Below are positions 1 through 8,422 of a stretch of 64,000 nt of DNA, piece by piece. Made by a program: the position numbers and the translations under genes. The notes beneath the pieces are model-generated. The model had not been told where the DNA came from and did no database searches. It saw nothing but the letters and a program-made list of their open reading frames with translations. Each line of letters opens with the position of its first letter. Position 1 is the stretch's first letter. Source of the DNA: VXNE01 sp963664635 (GTDB lineage Bacteria; Pseudomonadota; Gammaproteobacteria; Pseudomonadales; Azotimanducaceae); the NCBI GenBank assembly GCA_963664635.1, contig OY761542.1:5322055-5386054 (forward strand), read 5' to 3'.

Positions 1-445
1 CGTTGATGAAGTCGACCATTGCCGCCAGGGTGGTGCTCTTCCCGGAGCCGGTCGGTCCGGTCACCAGGACGAGTCCCCTGGGCGCCAGCGCCATGTCCCG
101 GTACACCGGACCCATGTCCAGTTCCTCCATGCCGGGGACCTCCGAGGGAACGCTCCGGAAGGCGGCGGCGGGACCGCGGTGGTGCCGGTAGGCGTTCACC
201 CGGAAGCGGGCGCCCCCCGGTAGCTCGCAGGCAAAGTCGACCTCCTCCGACCCGTCGAACGTCCGCCGCCGTTCCTCCCCCATGACCTGCCGCACCATGC
301 CGCGCACATCGGCGGCCGCGAGTGCCGGCCCCTCGAGCGGCCGCATGTCTCCGTCCACGCGCAGCATCGGCGGCATCCCGGTCGACAGGTGCAGGTCCGA
401 CGCGCCGCGTTCGGCCGCGTGTTCCAGCAGTTCCGCCACGTCCAT
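1..445 (-). CDS. pilT: Type IV pilus retraction ATPase PilT (partial, N-terminal part)
   Basis: The gene runs leftward out of the window, so only about 148 N-terminal residues are present. The start ATG at 445-443 is preceded by a strong GGGAGGGAG ribosome-binding site. The visible part has the PilT N-terminal domain (SDLHLS near residue 16, where the family contributes to the hexamer interface) and the Walker A motif GPTGSGKST near residue 135. PilT is the cytoplasmic ATPase that disassembles type IV pili during twitching. It diverges from the yggS-proC operon, as is common in gammaproteobacteria, but here an LLM oxidoreductase gene lies between them. PilU is the main alternative assignment, since the C-terminal half is missing. 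Confidence 0.85.
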   Translation of the reverse strand, partial: MDVAELLEHAAERGASDLHLSTGMPPMLRVDGDMRPLEGPALAAADVRGMVRQVMGEERRRTFDGSEEVDFACELPGGARFRVNAYRHHRGPAAAFRSVPSEVPGMEELDMGPVYRDMALAPRGLVLVTGPTGSGKSTTLAAMVDFIN

Positions 446-571
446 CGCTCTCCCTCCCGAGTCCCGCACCGCGAGCCTAGACCGAGGTCCGCGAGCCGTA
501 TGCCAGCCTCCGGCCATCCGCAGGGGCATCGACCTTCCCGAATCCGCGTGCGTGGCCTCTTACGCCATGCA

Positions 572-606
572 GGCGCTTGTGGCGTCCCGTCTCGAATTCA
601 TGCATG
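572..606 (+). repeat. Degenerate half-copy of the dispersed REP-type repeat
   Basis: The stretch containing GTCCCGTCTCGAATTCATGCA matches the right-hand flank of the dispersed repeat seen intact at 7677, 58073 and 59673. The GTAG and left stem arm are missing. It lies in the pilT/LLM intergenic region (446-642), where I otherwise see only the two ribosome-binding sites. Confidence 0.45.
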
Positions 607-642
607 GTTCCCCCCGCACACGGCGGCAGACGAGGCAATCTC

Positions 643-1641
643 ATGAGACTGGGAGTCCTGGCGGGAGGGGGCAACGCTTGGCGCGAGTCCCTGGAGAAGG
701 TGCGCATCGCGGAGTCGCTGGGCTACGAGATGGTGGGCAGCGGCGAGGCCTGGGGCCCGTCCACCGTGCCCTGGATGACGCTCCTCGCCGAGCACACCGA
801 GCGCATGACGGTCGGGACGGGCATCCTCAACATCTACTCCCGCTCGCCGGCGGCGATCGCGCAGGAGTTCGCCATGCTGGAGATCGTCTCCGGCGGCCGC
901 ATGGTGTGCGGTCTCGGCTCCTCCGGACACCGCGTCATCGAACACTTCCACGGGGTGCCTTTCGAGAAGCCGCTGCGGCGCCTGCGCGAGTACGCCGAGA
1001 TCATCAACGTGCTCATGCGCGGCGACCCGCTCGAGTACCAGGGCGAGATCTTCCAGATGGGGCGGGGCTTCCGGCTCGACTACGACCGTCCCAGGGATCA
1101 CGTACCCATCTACATCGCCGCCATCACGCCGAAATCCATCCAGCAGACCGGCGAGATCGCCGATGGCATCTTTCCCATCCACTGGCCGAAGGGCCGCTTC
1201 CACGCGTTGCGGCAGTCCCTCTCCGAAGCCTCCGAGAGCGTCGGGCGGCCCGCCGACTCGGTCACCATCGCCCCGTTCACCAACGTCTACGTCACCGACG
1301 GAGCGAACGACGAGGCGATGTGGCAGGCGGCCCGTCAGCCCCTGTTCCACTACATCAACCGCATGGGCGACTTCTACTGGAACATGCTCGCCGACAACGG
1401 CTTCGAGGCCGAGGTCCTCGGTTCCCGCGCAGCCTGGCGCGACCGGGACCGGGACGGAGCCATGCAGGCGATCTCCGAGGACATGGTGCGCGAGATCCAG
1501 GTCATCGGACCGGTCGATGCGGTCGGCGCACAGCTCGCCGAACGCGCGGCGTCCGGCGCCGAGCTGCAGATGGTCCAGATGCCGGGCGGCTCCGCGGCGG
1601 AAGCCGGGGCGCGGCTCGAAGCCCTGCTGCGGGCCGGATAG
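643..1641 (+). CDS. LLM-class flavin-dependent oxidoreductase
   Basis: A 332-residue protein of the bacterial luciferase-like TIM-barrel family, which uses FMN or F420-type flavins. The N-terminus MRLGVLAGGGNAW forms the first barrel strand. GTGILNIYSRSPAAIAQEFAMLEIVSGGR at about residues 65-93 is the characteristic LLM core, and IYIAAITPK is a later strand. The open frame extends upstream to 577, but the ATG at 643 is preferred because homology begins there and a GAGG lies about 8 bases upstream. It ends 6 bases before yggS and is probably co-transcribed with that operon. Substrate unknown. It is clearly different from the second LLM gene at 62.1-63.2 kb. Confidence 0.85.
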   Translation: MRLGVLAGGGNAWRESLEKVRIAESLGYEMVGSGEAWGPSTVPWMTLLAEHTERMTVGTGILNIYSRSPAAIAQEFAMLEIVSGGRMVCGLGSSGHRVIEHFHGVPFEKPLRRLREYAEIINVLMRGDPLEYQGEIFQMGRGFRLDYDRPRDHVPIYIAAITPKSIQQTGEIADGIFPIHWPKGRFHALRQSLSEASESVGRPADSVTIAPFTNVYVTDGANDEAMWQAARQPLFHYINRMGDFYWNMLADNGFEAEVLGSRAAWRDRDRDGAMQAISEDMVREIQVIGPVDAVGAQLAERAASGAELQMVQMPGGSAAEAGARLEALLRAG

Positions 1642-1647
1642 CCCGCG

Positions 1648-2355
1648 GTGCGCCCGGCCCCGGCCGCCCTCCCCACGCACCCCGCCACGGCGGTGGCCGC
1701 GGCGGTGCGGGACGCGGCCGAACGCGCCGGGCGCACGCCGCGGTCCGTTCGGCTCGTGGCGGTCTCGAAGACCCGTACGATCGACGAAGTGCAAGCGGCC
1801 GCCGGCGCCGGCGTCACCGACTTCGGCGAGAACTTCCTGCAGGACGCGTTGCCGAAGGTCCGCGCCCTCGAGGGCCAGGGCATCGCGTGGCACTTCATCG
1901 GCGCCGTCCAGTCCAACAAGACCCGCGACATCGCGCGCTGGTTCCAGTGGGTGCACACGCTCGAACGACCCCGGATCGCCGAGCGGCTGCACCGGCACCG
2001 CGTCGCCCGGGCGCCGCTCGACGTCTGCATCCAGGTGAACGTGGACGCCGAGGAGAGCAAGGCCGGGGTGCGGCCCGAGGAGATCGAGGGGCTCGTCGGG
2101 GTCGTGCGCGGACTGGACCGCCTCCGGCTGCGCGGGCTGATGGCGATTCCGGCGCCCCGCGAGGACCCCGGGGAGATGCGCCCCAGTTTCGCGCGCATGC
2201 GGGCGCTCTTCGAGACGCACGGGGCGCTCGGGGGCGACCGCTGGGACACCCTGTCCATGGGCATGACCGCCGACTACGCCGTCGCCATCGAGGAGGGTTC
2301 CACGTGCGTGCGCATCGGCACCGCCATCTTCGGTCCCAGGGGGAGGATGACGTGA
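1648..2355 (+). CDS. yggS: YggS family PLP homeostasis protein
   Basis: A 235-residue pyridoxal-phosphate-binding protein (PLPBP/PipY) with the alanine-racemase-like single-barrel fold, involved in vitamin B6 balance and not a known enzyme. The PLP lysine lies in VAVSKTR at about residue 36. Other family signatures are FGENFLQDA, WHFIGAVQSNK, and SMGMTADYAVAIEEGSTCVRIG near the C-terminus (the phosphate-binding SMGM). It starts at GTG 1648, six bases after the LLM stop, and overlaps proC by four bases (GTGA). Pairing with proC and yggT is standard. Confidence 0.95.
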   Translation: MRPAPAALPTHPATAVAAAVRDAAERAGRTPRSVRLVAVSKTRTIDEVQAAAGAGVTDFGENFLQDALPKVRALEGQGIAWHFIGAVQSNKTRDIARWFQWVHTLERPRIAERLHRHRVARAPLDVCIQVNVDAEESKAGVRPEEIEGLVGVVRGLDRLRLRGLMAIPAPREDPGEMRPSFARMRALFETHGALGGDRWDTLSMGMTADYAVAIEEGSTCVRIGTAIFGPRGRMT

Positions 2356-3143
2356 CGCGGATCGCCTTCGTCGGCGGCGGCAACATGGCATTCGCCATGG
2401 TGCGGGGCCTGCGTGCCCGGGAAACGTTCGACATCGCCGTCTCGGACCCCGTTCCCGAGCAGCTCGCGCGCTTCGAGGATGTCTCGACGACCGCCGACAA
2501 CGTCGCCGCTACGGCCGGCGCCGACGCCGTCGTGCTCGCCGTCAAGCCCCAGAACATGGCAGCCGCGCTCGCCGGCATGGAACTCGACGCTGATCAGCTC
2601 GTCGTCTCCATAGCGGCCGGCGTCCCCATGCGGGCCATCGCGAACCGGACGTTGCCGGGGCAACCGATCGTCCGCTGCATGCCGAACACGCCGGCGCTCC
2701 TCGGAGCGGGCATCACCGGCGCCGTGCCCAACGCCGCCGTGGGGGACGCCCACCGGGAGCTCGCCGCGCAGATCCTCGCCGCGGCCGGCGAGGTGGTCTG
2801 GTTTGACGACGAGGCCAGCCTGGACGCGGTGACGGCCCTCTCCGGCAGCGGCCCGGCGTACTTCTTCTACCTGCTTGAGGCCATGATCGACGCGGGCGTC
2901 GAACTCGGCGTCGACGCCGAGACGGCGCGCCAACTGTCCGTGGCGACCGCGCTCGGCGCCGCCCGCATGGCAAGCGCCGGCGACTCCGACCCGGCGACGC
3001 TGCGCGCCCGGGTCACCTCGCCCGGTGGCACCACCGAGCGCGCCCTTTCTATACTTGCGTCGAACCAGGTGGACGCAGCGGTTCGCCAAGCGATCCACGG
3101 CGCCTGGCGTCGATCCCGGGAACTGGCCGAGGAGGTCGAGTAA
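2352..3143 (+). CDS. proC: Pyrroline-5-carboxylate reductase
   Basis: A 263-residue enzyme catalysing the last step of proline synthesis, NAD(P)H reduction of 1-pyrroline-5-carboxylate. The N-terminal Rossmann motif is IAFVGGGNMAFAM. CMPNTPALLGAG and the dimer-domain signature LSGSGPAYFF with ALGAARM follow, and the C-terminal P5CR pattern is SPGGTTERAL. The GTG start at 2352 overlaps the yggS stop by four bases, implying translational coupling. The same frame stays open far upstream, but nothing upstream of 2352 resembles a protein. Confidence 0.96.
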   Translation: MTRIAFVGGGNMAFAMVRGLRARETFDIAVSDPVPEQLARFEDVSTTADNVAATAGADAVVLAVKPQNMAAALAGMELDADQLVVSIAAGVPMRAIANRTLPGQPIVRCMPNTPALLGAGITGAVPNAAVGDAHRELAAQILAAAGEVVWFDDEASLDAVTALSGSGPAYFFYLLEAMIDAGVELGVDAETARQLSVATALGAARMASAGDSDPATLRARVTSPGGTTERALSILASNQVDAAVRQAIHGAWRRSRELAEEVE

Positions 3144-3145
3144 GC

Positions 3146-3733
3146 ATGGGCGGACCCGTCGCCTTCATCATCCAGTTCATCCTGAGTGCGGTCTCGGTCC
3201 TGTTCCTGATCCGCTTCATCCTGCAGGCCACCCGGGCGGACTTCTACAATCCGATCGTCCAGGGGATCGTGCGCTACACCGATCCCGTGCTGAAGCCGCT
3301 CCGCCGCGTCATCCCGACCTACCGCAACCTGGACCTGGCAGCGTTCGTGGCCACCTGGATCGTGAGTATCGTGACGATCATCGTGGCCGTGATGATGACC
3401 GGCAGTTACAGCAACTTCACGGTGGTCGAACTCGTCCAGTCGCTCGGTCTCGAAGTGGGGGCGATCGTCGGCGGCGTCTACCGCACGCTCGACCTGTTCC
3501 TGAGCTTCTACTGGATCGCCATCTTCCTCTCCATCATCGTCTCGTTCGTGGCGCCGACGACCTACAACCCGGTGATCTCCCTGCTGCACCAACTCTGCGA
3601 ACCGGTCCTCGCACCGGCGCGCCGCGTCCTGCCCGCGATGGGCGGTCTCGACCTCTCGCCGCTCATCGTCTTCCTCGTGCTCGCGCTCCTGCAGAGGTTC
3701 TTCCTGCCGGGGCTGTTCCGCCTGCTGTTCTGA
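3146..3733 (+). CDS. yggT: YggT family integral membrane protein
   Basis: A 195-residue inner-membrane protein with two tandem YGGT repeats, each a hydrophobic hairpin followed by a conserved polar loop: PIVQGIVRYTDPVLKPLRRVIP at about residues 34-55, and a second copy with NPVISLLHQLCEPVLAPARRVLP at about 140-162. The molecular role is unclear; the family has been linked to osmotic shock tolerance and, in plants, to plastid membranes. ATG at 3146 is two bases after the proC stop, so it belongs to the yggS-proC operon. Confidence 0.92.
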   Translation: MGGPVAFIIQFILSAVSVLFLIRFILQATRADFYNPIVQGIVRYTDPVLKPLRRVIPTYRNLDLAAFVATWIVSIVTIIVAVMMTGSYSNFTVVELVQSLGLEVGAIVGGVYRTLDLFLSFYWIAIFLSIIVSFVAPTTYNPVISLLHQLCEPVLAPARRVLPAMGGLDLSPLIVFLVLALLQRFFLPGLFRLLF

Positions 3734-3734
3734 G

Positions 3735-4892
3735 TTGAGCACCGTGTCCCAGAAGGCACCGCCGCCGGACTCCGCAGGCATCGTGGCCCCGCGGACGCGG
3801 AGTTTCGGCGCACTGGACCTGCAGTGCGGCGTACGCCTGCCGGCCTTCGAGCTCGTCTACGAGACCTATGGCGCGCTCAACGCCGACCGTTCCAACGCCG
3901 TGCTGGTCTGCCACGCCCTGTCCGGCAACCACCACGCCGCCGGTTACCACGCCGAGACGGACCGGCGACCCGGCTGGTGGGACGTCTGCATCGGCCCGGG
4001 CAAACCCATCGACACGAACCGGTTCTTCGTGGTGAGCCTCAACAACCTCGGCGGCTGCCACGGCAGCACGGGGCCGCGCTCGACCGACCCCGCGAGCGGC
4101 GAGCCCTACGGCCCCCACTTCCCGAACGTCACCGTCAAGGACTGGGTGCGCAGCCAGGCGATGCTCGCGGACGCGCTCGGCATCGACGCGTTCGCCGCGG
4201 TCGTCGGCGGCAGTCTCGGCGGCATGCAGGCGATGCAGTGGGCCATCGACCTGCCGGACCGCATCCGCCACGCGCTCCTCATCGCCTGCGCTCCCAAGCT
4301 CTCGGCGCAGAACATCGCCTTCAACGAGATCGCGCGGCAGGCGATCCTGACCGACCCGGACTACCGGGGCGGCGAGTACGTGAAGGCCGCGACCAATCCG
4401 GACCGGGGACTCATGCTCGCCCGCATGCTCGGCCACGTCACCTACCTGTCCGACGACAGCATGGGCGACAGGTTCGGCCGGGAACTCCGGTCCGGCGACA
4501 TCGCGTCCGGCCACGACGTGACGTTCCAGGTGGAGAGCTACCTCCACTACCAGGGCCGGGCGTTCTCGAAGACCTTCGACGCCAACACCTATCTCCTGAT
4601 GACCCGCGCGCTGGACTACTTCGATCCCGCGCACGAGTACGGGGACGATCTCGCGGCGGCGCTCGCGGTTGCCCGGTGCGCCTTCCTGGTGGTCTCGTTC
4701 TCCACCGACTGGCGCTTCTCCCCCGAGCGCTCGGAGGAGATCGTCGACGCGCTCCTGACCGCCCGGCGCGACGTGGCGAGCGTGAGCATCGAGGCTTCCC
4801 ACGGCCACGACTCGTTCCTGCTCCCGGTGCCGCGCTATCTCGCCGTCCTGTCCGAGTACCTCGACCGCGTCGCCCGGGAGTGCGGGCAGTGA
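3735..4892 (+). CDS. metX: Homoserine O-acyltransferase (MetX)
   Basis: An alpha/beta-hydrolase-fold enzyme of about 385 residues that acylates homoserine in the first committed step of methionine synthesis. The nucleophile elbow GGSLGGM carries the catalytic Ser near residue 160, the oxyanion region is CHALSGNHHAAG, and the catalytic His is in SHGHDSFLL at the C-terminus. From established knowledge, gammaproteobacterial MetX enzymes are often succinyl- rather than acetyltransferases; I cannot decide the acyl donor here. The start is either TTG 3735, two bases after the yggT stop, or GTG 3744. The end overlaps metW by four bases. Confidence 0.93.
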   Translation: MSTVSQKAPPPDSAGIVAPRTRSFGALDLQCGVRLPAFELVYETYGALNADRSNAVLVCHALSGNHHAAGYHAETDRRPGWWDVCIGPGKPIDTNRFFVVSLNNLGGCHGSTGPRSTDPASGEPYGPHFPNVTVKDWVRSQAMLADALGIDAFAAVVGGSLGGMQAMQWAIDLPDRIRHALLIACAPKLSAQNIAFNEIARQAILTDPDYRGGEYVKAATNPDRGLMLARMLGHVTYLSDDSMGDRFGRELRSGDIASGHDVTFQVESYLHYQGRAFSKTFDANTYLLMTRALDYFDPAHEYGDDLAAALAVARCAFLVVSFSTDWRFSPERSEEIVDALLTARRDVASVSIEASHGHDSFLLPVPRYLAVLSEYLDRVARECGQ

Positions 4893-5488
4893 GGAAGGAG
4901 TTGCGCATCATCGCGGACCTCGTCGCCCCGGGAGCGCGCGTGCTCGACCTCGGCTGCGGCAGCGGCGAACTGCTCGCCCACCTGCAGCGGCACAAGGACG
5001 TGGTCGGCTATGGGCTCGACAACGGCGCCGACGAAATCTCCGCCTGCATCCGGGCAGGGGTCAACGTGATCGAACAGGACCTCGACGCCGGCCTCGCCCG
5101 CTTCTCCGACGCGAGCTTCGACATGGTGGTGATGACGGACACCCTGCAGGCGGTGCGCGCCCCCGACCAGCTCCTTGACGAGATGCTGCGGATCGGCAAG
5201 GAGTGCATCGTCACCTTCCCGAATTTCGCCCACTGGACCTGCCGAGCGCAGCTTGCGACGCGGGGACGGATGCCGATCGCGAAACACCTCCCCTACACCT
5301 GGTACGCGACGCCGAACATCCACCTCTGCACGTGCACGGACTTCGAGACCCTGTGCCGCGACAAGGGGCTGACGATCACGCAACGCTTCGTCGTGGACCG
5401 CGCCTACCGCCACGGCCCGCTGATCAATCGCTTCCCCAACCTGCTCGGAACGACGGCCTTCTACCGGCTGCGCCGCGGAGACGCCTGA
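4889..5488 (+). CDS. metW: Methionine biosynthesis protein MetW
   Basis: A 199-residue class I SAM-methyltransferase-like protein, the obligate neighbour and probable partner of MetX. Motif I is VLDLGCGSGELL at about residues 18-29, an acidic motif II follows in YGLDNG, and DMVVMTDTLQAV is typical of MetW. The GTG start at 4889 overlaps the metX stop (GTGA). Some proteobacterial MetX enzymes need MetW for full activity, so the overlap is functionally sensible. Confidence 0.94.
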   Translation: MRKELRIIADLVAPGARVLDLGCGSGELLAHLQRHKDVVGYGLDNGADEISACIRAGVNVIEQDLDAGLARFSDASFDMVVMTDTLQAVRAPDQLLDEMLRIGKECIVTFPNFAHWTCRAQLATRGRMPIAKHLPYTWYATPNIHLCTCTDFETLCRDKGLTITQRFVVDRAYRHGPLINRFPNLLGTTAFYRLRRGDA

Positions 5489-5489
5489 T

Positions 5490-5927
5490 ATGGCGGCGCG
5501 CCGCCGGCCGTGGTCCGCCGCCCTGGGCGCCGTACTGCTGGCGACCCTCGCCGGTCACGCGGAGCAGAAGGAGACCTTCGGCGAGCACGCCGTCCACTAC
5601 GTGGTCTTCAACGCAAGTTTCCTCCGGCCGCAGGTCGCCGAGCGCTATGGCATCGTGCGCGGACGCGACAGGGCGCTGGTCAACGTGTCCGTACGCGACG
5701 CCGAGGACCGGGCCGTCGACGTGCCGGTCACGGGGGCCTTCCGCAACCTCCTCGGTCAGGTGGAGAGACTCCGTTTCCGGACGGTCCGCGAGGGCGACGC
5801 CATCTACTACCTGGCATCGCTGACCTATCCCCATGCCGAGGCGCTCCGCTTCGAGATCGTCGCCGAACTGCCCGGATACGGACCGGCGACCGTCGCCTTC
5901 CAGCAAACGCTCTACTGGGAGCAGTGA
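5490..5927 (+). CDS. DUF4426 domain-containing exported protein
   Basis: A 145-residue protein with an N-terminal signal peptide (MAARRRPWSAALGAVLLATLAGHA). The mature domain runs from GEHAVHYVVFNASFLRPQVA to the C-terminal VAFQQTLYWEQ and looks like an all-beta periplasmic domain. DUF4426 genes are regularly found directly after metW in gammaproteobacteria; function unknown. It starts one base after the metW stop and overlaps rdgB by four bases. Confidence 0.85.
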   Translation: MAARRRPWSAALGAVLLATLAGHAEQKETFGEHAVHYVVFNASFLRPQVAERYGIVRGRDRALVNVSVRDAEDRAVDVPVTGAFRNLLGQVERLRFRTVREGDAIYYLASLTYPHAEALRFEIVAELPGYGPATVAFQQTLYWEQ

Positions 5928-6535
5928 CCGTGCCGGCAGCCAGAAGGGTCGTGCTCGCCAGCGCGAACGCCGGCAAGCTGCGGGAACTGGCCGGACTGCT
6001 CGCACCCGTGGCCGTGGAACTGCATCCCGCCTCCGATTTCGGGATTCCCGCGCCGGAGGAAACCGGACGGACATTCCTCGAGAACGCCCTCATCAAGGCG
6101 CGCAACGCCGCCGCGCTCGCCGGACTCCCCGCCATTGCCGACGACTCCGGACTGGTCGTGCCCGCGCTCCGGGGCGCGCCCGGGATCTACTCCGCGCGCT
6201 TCGCCGGCGCCGAGGCCGCCGCCGCCGACAACAACGCGAAACTCGTGGCGGCCCTCGACGGCAACCCCGACCGGCGCGCGCACTTCTACTGTGCGCTGGT
6301 GTTCCTCGAGCGCCCCGACGACCCGGCGCCGATCATCGCGACCGGCACATGGCACGGGGAGATCGTCGAGCGGCCCCGCGGCGCCCGCGGTTTCGGATAC
6401 GACCCGCACTTCTTCGTGCCCGAACTCGGGGCGACCGCCGCGGAACTCGCCCCCGAGGTCAAGAACGCCCGCAGCCACCGGGGCCTTGCCGCGAGGGCGC
6501 TGGTCCGCGAGCTGGCACGCGCGACCGACGCGTGA
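5924..6535 (+). CDS. rdgB: XTP/dITP pyrophosphatase (Ham1 family)
   Basis: A house-cleaning nucleotidase of about 203 residues that hydrolyses dITP, XTP and related non-canonical triphosphates. The signature LASANAGKLRELAGLL is near the N-terminus, ADDSGLVVPALRGAPGIYSARFAG forms the nucleotide and metal site (Asp-Asp at about residue 68), and GFGYDPHFFVPE is the C-terminal base-recognition loop. The GTG at 5924 overlaps the DUF4426 stop, matching the coupling style of this operon; GTG 5930 is the alternative. Confidence 0.95.
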   Translation: MTVPAARRVVLASANAGKLRELAGLLAPVAVELHPASDFGIPAPEETGRTFLENALIKARNAAALAGLPAIADDSGLVVPALRGAPGIYSARFAGAEAAAADNNAKLVAALDGNPDRRAHFYCALVFLERPDDPAPIIATGTWHGEIVERPRGARGFGYDPHFFVPELGATAAELAPEVKNARSHRGLAARALVRELARATDA

Positions 6536-7629
6536 GCGGTCTGTACGTGCACCTGCCCTGGTGCGTGCGCAAGTGCCCGTACTGCGACTTCAACTCGCAC
6601 CCGCTGCGCGCCCGGCTGCCCGAGCCCGACTACCTGCGGGCCCTGCTCGACGACTTCGCGCGGGACAGGCCACGCGCGCCCTGGCCGATCCGCTCGGTCT
6701 ACTTCGGGGGTGGCACGCCGAGTCTCTTCTCGCCGCACGCCTTCGGGCGCCTCCTCGACGCGTTCGCGCTCCCGGACAACGTCGAGGTCACCATGGAAGC
6801 GAATCCCGGTACCGTGGAAACGGCCGGCCCGGTGGCCGAGTACGCGAGCGCCGGCATCAACCGCGTGTCCCTTGGGGTCCAATCGTTCGATGACGGACAC
6901 CTGCACGCCCTCGGGCGCATCCACGACGGCGCCGACGCCGCGCGAGCCGCGCGGACGATCCGGGCGGCCGGGTTCGGCGAGTTCAACATCGACCTCATGT
7001 TCGGGCTGCCCGGACAGACCGCCGCGAGCGCGCTCTCGGACCTCGACGGCGCCGTGGCGCTCGAGCCGACCCACGTCTCCTGGTACCAGCTCACGATCGA
7101 GCCGAGGACGGAGTTCGCCCGCCGGCCCCCCGAACTGCCGGGCGCCGACACGCTGGCGGACATCGCCGAGGCGGGACAGGCGTTCCTCGCCGACCATGGC
7201 TACGAACGCTACGAAGTCTCCGCCTATGCCCGCCCCGGCTCCCGGTCCCGCCACAACCTCAACTACTGGACCTTCGGCGATTACCTCGGCATCGGCGCCG
7301 GCGCGCACGGCAAGCGCACTTCCGCCGCCGGGGTCGTCCGTACCGCCAAGCCCCGTCAGCCGCGGCTCTACCTCAAGGACCCGTCGCCGGTCGACACGCC
7401 CGTGGATCCGGCCGACCTGCCGGTGGAGTTCATGATGAACGCGCTGCGGCTGGTGGACGGCGTCGCACCGGGGGTCTTCGAGGAACGGACCGGGCTGTCC
7501 GCGGATGCTATCGGCGACACCGTGCGGGCGCTACGGGCGGAGGGGCTGATGGAAGCGGGCCGGCTGGCGCTGACCGAGCTGGGCTACCGCCACCTGGACA
7601 CGGTCGTCGGCCGATTCCTCGGACGTTGA
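6532..7629 (+). CDS. hemW: Radical SAM heme chaperone HemW
   Basis: A 365-residue radical SAM protein with the iron-sulfur motif CVRKCPYCDF at about residues 11-20. FGGGTPSL and the HemN/HemW-type sequences NPGTV, GVQSFD and GLPGQT follow. Its C-terminal domain contains EFMMNALRL. HemW binds heme and is thought to deliver it to respiratory proteins; it lacks the extended N-terminal region of true coproporphyrinogen dehydrogenase HemN. The GTG start overlaps rdgB by four bases. Last gene of the operon. Confidence 0.93.
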   Translation: MSGLYVHLPWCVRKCPYCDFNSHPLRARLPEPDYLRALLDDFARDRPRAPWPIRSVYFGGGTPSLFSPHAFGRLLDAFALPDNVEVTMEANPGTVETAGPVAEYASAGINRVSLGVQSFDDGHLHALGRIHDGADAARAARTIRAAGFGEFNIDLMFGLPGQTAASALSDLDGAVALEPTHVSWYQLTIEPRTEFARRPPELPGADTLADIAEAGQAFLADHGYERYEVSAYARPGSRSRHNLNYWTFGDYLGIGAGAHGKRTSAAGVVRTAKPRQPRLYLKDPSPVDTPVDPADLPVEFMMNALRLVDGVAPGVFEERTGLSADAIGDTVRALRAEGLMEAGRLALTELGYRHLDTVVGRFLGR

Positions 7630-7676
7630 CAGGTCGATGTCGCGGGTTGGCTCTGATCGCCCGCCCGGCAGCGGGC

Positions 7677-7716
7677 ACGAATTCCAGACGGGACGGGACG
7701 AGCCCGTCCCCTACGG
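7677..7716 (-). repeat. GTAG-type REP element (type A)
   Basis: Read on the minus strand this is GTAG followed by a perfect stem-loop, GGGACGGG-CTCGT-CCCGTCCC, then GTCTGGAATTCGTGC. It fits the REP architecture (5-prime GTAG plus palindrome) mobilised by REP-associated tyrosine transposases. Its TAG (7713-7711) is the trmB stop codon. It lies between the convergent hemW and trmB genes and could also act as a terminator or RNA-stabilising hairpin. Confidence 0.8.
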
Positions 7717-8358
7717 GGGCATTTTGGTGTAGATCAGGTCCCGGACGGCGTGGCCGAGCGCCTGGCCCCGGGATTCGAAACGGGTCACGGGACGCTCCGG
7801 AGGACGCGGCGCAAAGGCGCCCGGTCCGGCCGCGTTCACCAGGGTCGGCTCCGCGTCCATGACCTCCAGCATCCGCTCGGCATAGGGCGCCCAGTCGGTC
7901 GCGAGAAAGACCCTGCCGCCCGGCTCGAGGACGCGTCCCACCGCGGCGGCGAAGGACGGCTGGACGAGGCGCCGCTTGTGGTGACGCGCCTTCGGCCAGG
8001 GGTCCGGGAAGTACACCGCGACGCGCCGAACGCTCGCCTCCGGCCACGCCGGCAGCACGCTGCGGACATCATCCTCGACGATGCGAACGTTGCCGAGCCC
8101 TTCCCGTTCGCACTGCAGGATGAGCGACCCGATGCCGGGCTGGTAGACGTCCACGCCCACGCACGTCCAATCCGGGTGCCCGGCGGCGAATTCCGCGAGG
8201 GCGTGACCCATGCCGAAACCCACCTCCAACAGCACCGGCGGCCGGCAGTCCCCCGGATCCGCCAGGCGGTACGCGTGCGCATGTTCGGCAAACGCCCGCG
8301 CCTGGCCCGACGTCAGGCGACCGCGGCGGCGGACGTACACCCGGGTGTCCCGCGTCAC
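7711..8358 (-). CDS. trmB: tRNA (guanine-N7-)-methyltransferase
   Basis: A 215-residue SAM-dependent enzyme that makes m7G46 in the variable loop of tRNAs. The SAM motif is LLEVGFGMGHALAEFA at about residues 43-58, and the diagnostic YFPDPWPKARHHKRRLVQ at about 116-133 holds the catalytic Asp and substrate-binding residues. The C-terminal TRFESRGQALGHAV is also typical. The stop codon TAG lies within the REP repeat, so the last codon or codons may have been reshaped by the insertion. It converges with hemW. Confidence 0.94.
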   Translation of the reverse strand: MTRDTRVYVRRRGRLTSGQARAFAEHAHAYRLADPGDCRPPVLLEVGFGMGHALAEFAAGHPDWTCVGVDVYQPGIGSLILQCEREGLGNVRIVEDDVRSVLPAWPEASVRRVAVYFPDPWPKARHHKRRLVQPSFAAAVGRVLEPGGRVFLATDWAPYAERMLEVMDAEPTLVNAAGPGAFAPRPPERPVTRFESRGQALGHAVRDLIYTKMPP

Positions 8359-8422
8359 GGGCGATCGAACGCTTCGCGCGCCGGGGCGGCGCGTCCGGGG
8401 ATGGAGAGGATCGGGCCGGCGA

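Noticed and set aside
282..3143. A single long plus-strand frame ending in proC
   Set aside because: The proC homology begins at GTG 2352. Upstream, the frame is antisense or out-of-frame translation of pilT, the LLM gene and yggS, rich in Arg, Ala and Gly, typical of GC-rich shadows.
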